Origin: Ancistrus triradiatus
Lineage: Eukaryota > Chordata > Actinopteri > Siluriformes > Loricariidae
DNA: 64,000 bases
NCBI GenBank assembly: GCA_025084515.1
Contig: JAJAGP010001495.1
Location: forward strand, 62,001 to 126,000
Reading direction: 5' to 3'
The notes under the pieces were generated by a model that saw only the letters and a list, made by a program, of their open reading frames with translations, was not told the origin of the DNA and did no database searches. Positions 1-11,400 of this stretch are shown here, one piece after another. How positions within the stretch are numbered: the first letter of the stretch is position 1; every line of letters starts with the position of its first letter. The position numbers and the translations under genes were made by a program.

Positions 1-541
1 AGGTCCATAAAGGCAAGGCTGGGTGAGTTTGGTGTGGAAGAACTTGACTGACCTGACCTCAACCACATCAAACACCTTTGGCATGAACTAGAACTGAGAT
101 TGCGAGCCACACCTTCTGAGCCAACGTCAGTTTCTGATCTCATAGATGTTCTTATGGATGAATGGGCAAGAATTCTCATAGACACAGTCTGAAATCTTGT
201 AGAAAGCCTTCCCAGAAGAGTGGAAGCTGTTATATCTGTAAAGGGGTTACAAACTCCATATTAATGCCAATGAAATTGGAATGTCATATAAGCTCCTGTA
301 GGTGTAATGTAATAACGGACTGTGGTAGCCTAGTGGTTAAGGTACTGGACTCTGGACCATCCAGGATTCAAATCCTCAGCCAAGCTGCCACTGTTGGGTC
401 CTTGAGCAAGACCTTTAACCCAAACTGCTTGGATTGTAAGATTGTACCAATTGTAAGTCGCTCTGGATGAGGGCGTCTGCTAAATGCTGTAAATGTAAAT
501 GTAATGTCTAACTGTTTCAATACTTTTGTGCATATAGTGTA
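1..541 (+). mobile_element. 3' part of a Tc1-like transposon, interrupted by a SINE
   Basis: Bases 1-300 translate to the C-terminal end of a Tc1-type transposase: PDLNHIKHLW, DEWARI, NLVESLPRRVEAV and SVKGLQTPY are typical of the region around the last catalytic residue (D and N kept, but K where E is expected in the usual NPIE). Stops and frame changes show it is dead. The element's end, TACTTTTGTGCATATAGTGTA, appears at 521-541 after the SINE. The 5' part is outside the window. Confidence 0.7.
311..507 (+). mobile_element. tRNA-derived SINE (copy 1)
   Basis: The head reads GACTGTGGTAGCCTAGTGG, a polymerase III A-box, and GGATTCAAATCCT is the B-box. A conserved body follows, then TCGCTCTGGATGAGGGCGTC and a (TGTAAA)n tail. 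It sits inside the Tc1 relic with a 7-bp GTAATGT direct repeat at 304-310 and 501-507. The GCTCTGGATAAGGGCGTCTGCTAAATG 3' part is the segment that fish V-type SINEs share with L2-like LINEs. Confidence 0.85.
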
Positions 542-815
542 TGTAGGCACCCCTTATAACCAGTAGGTTCAGCTATTTCAGCCACACCCATTTCTGACAG
601 GTGCTTAAAATCAAGCATGCAGTTATGTAATCTCTGTAGTCAAACACATGCAGTAGATTGGGCTGAACTAAAAAGCTCATTGACCTTCAGTATGGCAAGT
701 TCATAAGATATATCTCATTTCCAACAGGTCTCTTAATCATATTTACTACTACTGGGGTTGTTGTTTTGAAATGGAAGTGACTGAAAGAAACAACAACTCA
801 AATACATAGCCTAAC

Positions 816-1573
816 TGTTAGGAGTCACGATGACCCTGGCTTAGGACGCTAGAGGCCAGCGTTGACTCACTATTACGGTGTGTGCATGCTAGGCGCGATG
901 TGGCGACACCTGTTTGTGGGGCCATTTAAGCACGCCTTTGAACCCACACAGTTGTCGCATCTTTGGACTCCTTGGCCCTCATGCGATAACCGTCAGGGCC
1001 TACTACTAGTGTAGGGCAAGCTTTTACTAGCGTCCACGGTTGCCGACTTCCTTGGCATTTTGTGGGCTCGATCGCTGGGGCAAAGCACACCCCGCCTCCT
1101 CCCTCTTGCGCTGTCACCCTCCCTCCTTCACGATCGCACTTGGAAAGGACGCTGTGCTGCTTAATCAGCCTTTTCCTTTCCACGTCCGTGCCACGCTCCA
1201 GTAAGTGTGTAGGAGTTCTCGTGGCACGTTTTCACGAACGCCCCGCTCGGGTACTGACGCTCTGCGCAAGCGTGGACCCATTACGCTGTTTGTGTAGCCT
1301 GGGTGCGCTGAGCGTTTACGGCGTTTTCTTTTGTTTGGGTTTTTGTTTCCGTTTCCTCAGTGCCGCGTTCGGTTAATACATCTCAAACTGCCCAGGGTTC
1401 CATCCTCAGTCACTGCATTTGTTTTCCTTTTTGTTGTTTCATTTATTTTCTTTTACTTAGTTATATTTTGGTTCACAGTTTCCATCTGGGGCTAACTGCA
1501 TTTGAGTCCCAAAAAACCTTTTATATTTTTATTTTCAGGGTTCGCCAGGTTTCCAATATGGCGACCCGTAACA
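816..1573. mobile_element. Solo LTR with 5-bp target duplication
   Basis: The 758-bp segment starts TGTTAGGAGTC and ends CCCGTAACA, so its ends are the perfect inverted repeat TGTTA/TAACA with the TG..CA signature of LTRs. It is flanked by CTAAC at 811-815 and again at 1574-1578. It is more GC- and CpG-rich than its surroundings. No internal region, primer-binding site or second LTR is next to it, so it looks like a product of LTR-LTR recombination. Apparent frames inside (for example 1062-1376) match nothing I know. The orientation is not decided. Confidence 0.75.
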
Positions 1574-1578
1574 CTAAC

Positions 1579-2307
1579 TTAATGTTATTTGAATTCCATC
1601 CAATGTTTTTTGAATTCCATTCCATTTCTGTCATCTGCCAGGCATTTCCTTAATCACATCCTCTGCTATTTAAAACCTTTGTCTGAAGCAGCTCAAGCTA
1701 CACAAATTTCAGAGTTTGTGTGCTGAGTTTAATAAGCCTTTGTTCAATAAGCTGTGTTTGCTGACTATCTGCATTTGTGTCCACTGTCTAGCCCAGCCTG
1801 ATGTTAATCCAGTTTCAGCCAAACGTTTTTGTTGGCCTAAATTCTCAAAAATCTCTCCTTACTACTACATCACAGAGCTGTAGTATTAATGTGTAGAGCC
1901 TGTGCTTCAAGCCAATCTGGAAGCAGGCTTTCTTTTCCTAACACTGAACCTCACTTATGTTCGTGTGGCTAAGTAGAAGAAAATCTCAGCCGTGTTCCAT
2001 AATCTAATGGAAGGACTGTCACAAAGGCCGATAATACAGTTTACATATAATAAAGAAAAGAAATGTGGTGTAAGGTCTGACAAAACAGGAGTTCTTAACA
2101 GTACAGTGTATGGACTTGGTATTATTTGTTGGAGTTTAGAAAGCACAGCACTATTTTGATTTTATACAGGATGCACTGACAGAAGAAGGTTTCATAGGCA
2201 AAGTGCTGTAAGAGAGGAAGAGTGACAGTATGCTCAGTGTCAACATTAGTCAATTTGTCTGATTACTTTGTTCTTTTTACCCAAGGCTAATGTTTATGTT
2301 TTGTCAG
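1579..2307. other. No recognised feature
   Basis: AT-rich single-copy-looking DNA between the solo LTR and the first prkag1 exon found. The missing prkag1 start exon could be here, but no ATG followed by a phase-0 donor was convincing. Confidence 0.4.
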
Positions 2308-5300
2308 GTTCCTGCCATTCTTGATGAATTGGAAGGTAAAAAGGAGCCTCATATAGACGGTAAGATTGATGGAGTGAATATATGTTCTGACCAATAACAG
2401 AAGTTTCAGCAATTAATTCACATGAGAATGGTTTGCATTAATTCTTTTGTGCATATGTGTTATACGTAGATCCTGAATCCAATGTGTACAACCGTTTCAT
2501 GAAATCACACCGCTGCTATGACCTGGTGCCAACAAGCTCCAAACTTGTGGTGTTTGATACATCCCTGCAGGTAAGACTGCTTGAGTACTGTTGAAGAAAA
2601 CAGAAATTTTATACTTAGCCAGAGTTGTTGGTGAGGGTGTGGAGGTTTTTCTTTCACAGCTGGATGACAGGAAGAATTACTTGTGTAAATTTGCTTCCTT
2701 TCTAGGTGAAAAAGGCATTCTTTGCTCTTGTTTCTAACGGAGTGAGAGCTGCCCCCCTCTGGGACAGCAGGAAGCAGTGTTTTGTGGGTGAGTACCTGTG
2801 AGAAACCGTGAGAAAATAAGCATCTAACACAAACAAACATCCACAAATGCTTCGATCAGATCAATGCAAAAGAACAAAAATATTTTATGCTTTAAGAAAA
2901 GAAATGGAGAACAGTAAAAAATGAAGAAAAGGAATTTAGCCTGAGCATTTCACCACTGCCTCAGAAGGGAAGTTCCTGTTAACCTTACATAACTTCCACA
3001 CTTACTCCCCAGCTCACTAGAAACCATTTGATTTATTCCCAACATGGCTAACATTCTGAGATCTAACAAAAGTCTCTGTCCTGCAGTCAGTTTTCCAGTC
3101 AGTAAACAGGTTATTACACATGTAGTATTCCACATTTTACTGTGCCCTTTACGTTTATTACGAATCCTTGACTTTCTACTGATTATTATTGATTAATATA
3201 CATAATTATTGTTACTGTATAAGTAAGTAATCCAGCATTACATATTAGTGAGTGGGAAAAGTATGTGAACCTTTGCTTTCAGTATCTGGTGTGACCCCCC
3301 TGTGCAGCAATAACTGTTGATCAGTCCTTCACACCGGCTTGGAGGAATTTTAGCCCATTCCTCCATACAGAACAGCTTCAGCTCTGGGATGTTGGTGGGT
3401 TTCCTCACATTAACTGCTCGCTTCAGGTCCTTCCAAAACATTTCGATTGGATTAAGGTCAGGACTTTGATTGGCCATTCCAAAACATTAACTTAGTCTTC
3501 TTTAACCATTCTTTGGTAAGAACGGACTTGGGTGCTTAGGGACGATGTCTTGCTGCATTGACCCACCTTCTCTTGAGATTCAGTCATGGACAGATGTACT
3601 GACATTTTCCTTTAGAAGTCTCTGATATAATTCCGAAATTCATTGTTCCATCAATGATGACAAAGGCCGTCCTGGCCCAGATTGCAGCAAAAACCAGGCC
3701 CAAACCATGGGACACTACCACCACCATGTTAGATTGAGGTTTTCTTATGATGAGAATGCAGTGTTTCCTTCTCCAGGATAATGATTTTATGTTACACCAA
3801 AAAAAAGTTTATTTTGGTATCATCATCCACAAAACATTCTTCCAATAACCTGCTGGCTCGTCCACGTGATCTTTAGAAACTGCAATGTGCAGGCAATGTT
3901 CTTTTTGGAGAGCAGTGGCTTTCTGTGTTGGATCATGAACAGTAACATTAGCCGAGTGAGAGAGGCCTTCAGCTGCTTAGAAGTTACCCTGGGGTCCTTG
4001 CTCTTGGAAGGGATCTTGTTGGTGACCACCCGGGGAGGGTACTAATGGTCTTGCATTTCCTCCATTTGTTTTACACAAATCTGTCTGGACTGTGGAATTG
4101 GTGGAGCCAAAACTCTGTAGAGATGGTTTATACCCTTTTCAGCCTTATGAGACATCAAACAACTCCTTTTCTGAGGGCCTCAGAAATCTCCTTTGTTCGT
4201 GCATGATACACTTCCACAAAAGTGTGTGTGAAAAGAAGACTTTGATAAGATCGCTGTCTTTAAATAAAACAGCGTGCCCACTCACACCTGATCCCATTGA
4301 TTGGAAACACCTGACTGTAATTTCACCTTCAAATTAACTGCTAATCCTAGAGGTTCACAAACTTTTGCCACTCACTAATATGTAATATTGGTCTGTTTTC
4401 CTCAATGAATAAATGACCGAGTATAATATTTTTATCTCATTTATTTAACTGGGTTCTTTTTATCTACTTTTAGGATTTGTGTGAAAATCTGATGATGTTT
4501 TAGGTCATATTTATGCAGAAATATAGAAAATTGTAAAGGGTTCACAAACTTTCAAGCACCACTGTACGTCTGTATTGTCCAGATATAGGCACCGGGGCCC
4601 CCACAACCATGATCAGGAAAAAACAGGATTAAAATATGGAAAAATAAAAGAGTCATAAAAAGGCTACAATCTAAAACATTATTTATCCAAAAGAAAGAAG
4701 ATTTTGTATGAAAATTACACAAGTCAGTGAACACTGGGGGTTCATGATTCAATTTGATTCGCAATTCTGATTCACAATTTGATTTTCTCTTGATTATCGA
4801 TTGTATATTCGATATAAGACATTCCTTTTTTTATTTGTTTACATCGAAGTGTAAACAATGCAAAACAATGCACATTTTTTGTGTAAGTTTTTAAACAAAA
4901 AAGCTTTAGTCCCCTGCAATTAAAATAAATGACTAGAAACAGAATGTTTCAAAACAAAGTTCTGTTGCAATGGCTTCACCATATCTTAAATAACCAAGTG
5001 AAAGCTTTCCTTTATTGCCGAAGAATAACCATTCAAAATAATGTGCTTTTCTTGTATAAAAATTTTAACAAAGAGAGTCTTTAGTCCCCTACAATTAAAA
5101 GAAATTAGAATGAGTTTTATATAATGCTACTGCAAAAATAGCATAATAAACAAGAACGTTGTCACATTTTTGCATTGGGACCCCTAGTGTTCACTAGGGG
5201 TCTCGAAACACCCCTAGTGAACACTGATTAAAAAAATCTGGCAGACAATATAAAACGTTGCACTCTAACAGCCTTGTCAAGTATAAGTTTTCTTTCAGTG

Positions 5301-8127
5301 TATCTATACTTTGTGTTCTAGGTATGCTGACAATAACAGACTTTATCAACATACTTCATCGCTACTACAAGTCAGCACTGGTAAATATGTATTATTTTCT
5401 GTTCCTTTTATGTCTTAATATTATAGTGTATTATTATGCTGTATAATATAATACATAAGGGGCATTTATTGTACAATAAGATTAAAGATGTAGTTTTAAA
5501 GTACTTAATGTACATTTCTGTCTTAGGTTCAGATATATGAGTTAGAAGAACACAAAATAGAAACATGGAGAGGTAAGACGTTTTCCAGTGATGGTAAAAA
5601 AAAAAAGAAAAGGTAATTACCAACTTGTGTTTACATTCACTGCTTAAGTAATTGTAATTAACGATTTTATCTTTCTTTTAGAGGTCTACCTACAAGATTC
5701 CTTCAAACCTCTTGTTAGCATATCGCCCAGTGCCAGGTAACGTTTTCCCTATCTTAAAGTAATCTCTAATTATGACTTATTATTTGTGGAAGTAATCTGT
5801 CTTTATTTGTTTAGAAAATAGCTTATTTATTAATTTCTTACCTTTGCAGTCTGTTTGATGCTGTGTCATCTTTGGTAAAGCACAAGATCCACAGGTTGCC
5901 AGTGATTGACCCTCTAACAGGGAACACGCTGTACATCCTTACTCACAAGAGGATCCTCAAGTTTCTCAAACTGTTTGTAAGTATGGACCTCGGACGTCCC
6001 TCTTCACACACACTGTTAGTTCCATGTCACAAGCTGCACAGGTGGCAGAACGGATCGTAGCTGAAGCAATTTTCCATTGCCATTTCCAACAGTTGACACC
6101 ATCCAATGGGCCACTGGAGCTTCCCATAGCTGTATTCCTTCTCTAGTCAAGTCAAGTCAAATTTATTTATACAGCCCATTTTACAACACAGCATTGTCTC
6201 AAAGCAGCTTTACAAATATAATGGCTCAAAGCCCTAGTTCAGCAAGCCTGAGTGGCAAGGAAAAACTTCCCAACCTTGCAGGGAAGAAGCCTTGAGAGGA
6301 CCAAGACTCAAATAGGGATCCAACCTCCTTGGGCAGCCTGGATGTTAAGTTAAAGAATGAAAGAATATATGAAAAGAAAATATAATGCGTAAATTAGAAA
6401 AGAATAGTATATAGCCTAAGATGAAGTAAAGCAAAAAATAGATACAAACTGTAATAAAAAAAAAATAATAATTATAGTATATAGAGTAAGGAATGAGTGA
6501 GTAGGGACAGTTAGTGTATATATACTGGTCCTTCTCAAAAAATTAGCATATTGTGATAAAGTTAATTCTTTTCCGTAATGTAATGATAAAAATGTAACTT
6601 TCATATATTTTAGATTCATTGCACACCAACTGAAATATTTCAAGTCTTTTATTGTTTTAATACTGATGATTTTGGCATACAGCTCATGAAAACCCAAAAT
6701 TCTCACAAAATTAGCATATTTCATCCGACCAATAAAAGAAAAGTGTTTTTAATACAAAAAAAAGTCAACCTTCAGATTATTATGTTCATTTATGCACTCA
6801 ATACTTGGTCGGGAATCCTTTTGCAGAAATGACTGCTTCAATGCGGCGTGGCATGGAGGCAATCAGCCTGTGGCACTGCTGAGGTGTTATGGAGGACCAG
6901 GATGCTTTGATAGCGGCCTTAAGCTCATCCAGAGTGTTGGGTCTTGCGCGTCTCAACTTTCTCTTCACAATATCCCACAGATTCTCTATCGGGTTCAGGT
7001 CAGGAGAGTTGGCAGGCCAATTGAGCACAGTAATACCATGGTCAGTAAACCATTTACCAGTGGTTTTGGAACTGTGAGCAGGTGCCAGGTCGTGCTGAAA
7101 AATGAACTCTTCATCTCCATAAAGCTCTTCAGCAGAAGTGCTCCAAAATCTCCTGATAGCTAGATGCATTGACCCTGCCTTTGATAAAACATAGTGGACC
7201 AACACAGCAGCTGACATGGCACCCCAGAACATCACTGACTGTGGGTACTTGACACTGGACTTCAGACATTTTGGCATTTCCTTCTCCCCAGTCTTCCTCC
7301 AGACTCTGGCACCTTGATTTTCGAATGACATGCAAAATTTGCTTTCATCCGAAAAAAGTACTTTGGACCACTGAGCAACAGTCCAGTGCTGCTTCTCTGT
7401 AGCCCAGGTCAGGCGCTTCTGCCACTGTTTCTGGTTCAAAAGTGGCTTGACCTGGGGAATGCAGCACCTGTAGCCCATTTCCTGCACACGCCTGTGCATG
7501 GTGGCACTGGATGTTTCTACTCCAGACTCAGTCCACTGCTTCCGCAGGTCCCCCAAGGTCTGGAATCGGCTCTTCTCCACAATCCTTCTCAGGGTCCGGT
7601 CACCTCTTCTCGTTTGTGCAGCGTTTTCTGCCACACTTTTTCCTTCCCACAGACTTCCCACTGAGGTGCCTTGACACAGCACTCTGGGAACAGCCTATTC
7701 GTTCAGACATTTCTTTCTGTGTCTTACCCTCTTGCTTGAGGGTGTCAATGATGGCCTTCTGGACAGCAGTCAGGTCGGCAGTCTTACCCATGATTGCGGT
7801 TTTGAGTAATGAATCAGGCTGGGAGTTTTCAAAAGCCTCAGGAATCTTTTGCAGGTGTTTAGAGTTAATTCGTTGATTCAGATAATTAGGTTAATAGCTC
7901 GTTTAGAGAACCTTTTCATGATATGCTAATTTTGTGAAATAGGAATTTTGGGTTTTCGTGAGCTGTATGCCAAAATCATCAGTATTAAACAATAAAAGAC
8001 TTGAAAAATTTTCAGTTGGTGTGGCAATGAATTTAAAATATATGAAAGTTAAATTTTTATCATTATACATTACGGAAAAGAATTAAACTTCACAATCACA
8101 ATATGCTAATTTTTTTTAGAAGGACCA

Positions 8128-8165
<38 letters not shown>

Positions 8166-8246
8166 TGTGTGTGTGTGTATGTGTGTGGGTATACGTATAT
8201 AAGTGTGTGTAGATATATAATTATATATATAATAGATATATATACG

Positions 8247-8287
<41 letters not shown>

Positions 8288-8395
8288 TATTATATATATA
8301 TACTATATATGCATGCTCTAAACCACTACACATTAATTCTATCTCTCTATTATCCTATCGTCTCTCTCTCTCTCTATATATCTCTCTCTCTCTCT

Positions 8396-8468
<73 letters not shown>

Positions 8469-11400
8469 TGCTTAAAACACTCACATTAATCTACAGTGGG
8501 GCAAATCATTAACATGAACAAGCGTATTGTATAATAAAGTATTGAATATCTCATGTAATTTATTGAATAATGCATTGAAAGTAAAAAACAATTGATTATT
8601 GTCATGACCGAGGCTTTTTTCAGTACATTTCCCAGCGCTCATGGGACATTCCCGCAACCTAACTTCCTACGTCACACACCACTGACATCTTCATCTGCAC
8701 AGTAGAGTGTGAGAGAGTGTTATACTGCGTGTTGCTTGCCTGGGGAAAAACCGAAATTCAAAATTCAGAGTACGGTTTCTGCTGAATGTATATTCATGTT
8801 TATTATTGGATTTCCATCATCATGTCGAAATATCATAAGTCAAGCCATCGTAAAACGTGGAGTACCTGTACTGCAACACCATGTTCCACTGCCCTCCTGT
8901 CTTAAATTTCACCTTATTCTGTGGTGCTCAATGATTCAGGAGTCATAGGAAATTATATTTCTAGACCTGGACAGTTTTGGATGGAAAACTGTAAGTGAGG
9001 TTTTAAAGAAATATTTGGATTTGCTGATCCAGTGATGATTAACACAGGGCAAAAAAAAGAAACAAATCTTGAAACTTTCATCGAGTATAACATTGTCATT
9101 TTATTAGACTAATCAGGTTCAAATTTGGAATCACATCGGTCTTTCTAAATTCAAATATTACTGGCGTTTTATATTGCATGTATTGGCTTAAGTTCCCACA
9201 TAAGCTTAAGCTTTGTGATTGGATTAAGACTGTTGAGCCTCTTAGCCTATAAATACAGTTGGGGAAATCCTGTGGTACCTTTTAATATGATGTTTTAAAC
9301 TTCCTGAGTGGTTCAATCTAATCTTTAATCTCCCCTGCTGCTACTTTCAGATTTCAGAGATGCCCAAACCTGCATTTCTTTTAAAGTCTCTGGAGGAACT
9401 GAACATTGGAACATTCCAGAACATTGCAATGGTTCACACAGACACCCCCCTGTATACTGCACTGGGAATGTTTGTGGACCAGAGGGTATCTGCCCTGCCT
9501 GTGGTTGATGAGAAGGGTAAGACTGGGAGATGTTGTCTTAAGAGAACTGACTACAGCCCAAAGATGTTTGGTCTAAGTGAATATTGTGATGTTTAATGGT
9601 ATGTTTTCTTTTCTTGTCCCTTCCTTTCTCCCTGTAGGAAGAGTGGTTGACATATACTCCAAGTTTGATGTCATAGTACGTTTCTTAATCCTAATAAATA
9701 AATAGTGTTTGCCAAATGCTGTAAATGTAAAGTTAGCTTGTTGGCAGTCTGGGTGTCAGCCAGTGCAGATAAATTGACTTTGCACGTTGAACAGTGGGTG
9801 TGGTGTCAGTGTTGGGTCGATGTAGCCTGCTGGTGTCTGTTTGTAGCCTTTAGCTTGACTATTGATCAGTAAAGGAGAGTTCATTATCAACCCCAGTTTG
9901 CAGTCTATGTGTTAACATTCCTGTTTCTTTCGTTGTTACACTAATAGAACCTGGCTGCAGAGAAGACATATAATAATCTGGATATTACTGTGACAAAGGC
10001 CCTTCAGCATCGATCTCAGTACTTTGAAGGAGTTCTTACATGCCAAGCATATGAGACACTAGAAGCTATTATCAACAGGCTGGTGGAGGCAGAGGTGAGA
10101 TGTACACAACCTCACACTAGACTAATGTTATATAGGGACTCCCTGTTTTAAGATTTCGGTTTACGTTTCTTTGACTTTACAATGGGAATGTCTAATTGCT
10201 TCAAAACTTGGCATGCAGTTACAGTGGGGCAAAAAAGTATTTAGTCAGCCACTGACTGTGCAAGTTCTCCTACTTAGAAAGATGAGAGAGGTCTGTAATT
10301 TTCATCATAGGTACACTTCAACTATGAGACACAAAATGGGAAAAAAAATCACATTTGTAGGATTTTTAAAGAATTTAATTATAAATCATGGTGGAAAATA
10401 AGTATTTGGTCACCCACAAACAAGCAAGATTTCTGGCTCCCACAGACCTGTAACTTCTTCTTTAAGAAGTCCTTCACTCGTTACCTGTATTAATGGCACC
10501 TGTTTGACCTCATTATCTGTATAAAAGACACACCCTGTCCACAGCCTCCAAACAGTCAGACTCCAAACTTCACCATGACCAAGACCAAAGAGCGTGTCAA
10601 AGGACACCAGGAAGAAAATTGTAGACCTGCACCAGGCTGGGAAGAGTGAATCTACAATAGGCAAGCAGGTTGGTGTGAATAAATCAACTGTGGGAGCAAT
10701 TGTAAGAAAATGGAAGACATACAAGACCATTGATAATCTCCCTTGATCTGGGGCCCCATGCAAGATCTCATCCCGTGGGGTCAAGATGATCATGAGAACA
10801 GTGAGCAAAAATCCCAGAACTACACGGAGGGACCTGATGAATGACCTGCAGAGAGCTGGGACCAAAGTAACAAGGCTACCATCAGTAACACACTACGCTG
10901 AGAGGGACCCAGATCCTGCAGTGCCAGATGTGTCCTCCTGCTTAAGCCAGTACATGTCCAGGCCAATTCACATCCATCAGTGAGAACATTGAAGATGGAA
11001 CGTGGCTGGGTCTTCCAGCATGACAATGATCCCAAACACACCGCTCGGGCAACAAAGGAGTGGCTCCGTAAAAAGCATTTCAAGGTCCTGGAGTGGCCTA
11101 GCCAGTCTCCAGACCTCAACCCCATAGAAAATTTGTGGAGGGAGTTGAAAGTTGGTGTTGCCCAGCGACAGCCCCAAAACATCACTGCTCTAGAGGAGAT
11201 CTGCATGGAGGAATGGGCCAACATGCCAGCTACAGTGTGTGCACACCTGGTGAAGACTTACAGGAGACTTTTGACTTTTGTCATTTCCAACAAAGGATAT
11301 ATTACAAAGAATTGAGTTGAAGTTTTGTTCAACTCAATTTAATGCTCTCACTGATGGAAGGAGGTTTTGGCTTAAAATCTCATGATACATGGCCCCATTC

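Noticed and set aside
311..507. Possible tRNA gene (A- and B-box visible)
   Set aside because: The acceptor and anticodon stems do not form and the same sequence recurs with a SINE body and tail.
1062..1376. 104-codon open frame
   Set aside because: Lies wholly inside the solo LTR, with proline- and cysteine-rich composition from GC-rich DNA and no recognisable domain.
1955..2146. 63-codon minus-strand frame near prkag1
   Set aside because: No similarity or signal; its start and length are as expected by chance in AT-rich DNA.
3238..4564. Minus-strand frames as host genes
   Set aside because: Motifs PDLNPIE and LLSKKN place them in a Tc1 transposase.
8106..8512. Open frames of Tyr/Ile/His/Thr repeats
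   Set aside because: Translations of GT and TA microsatellites.
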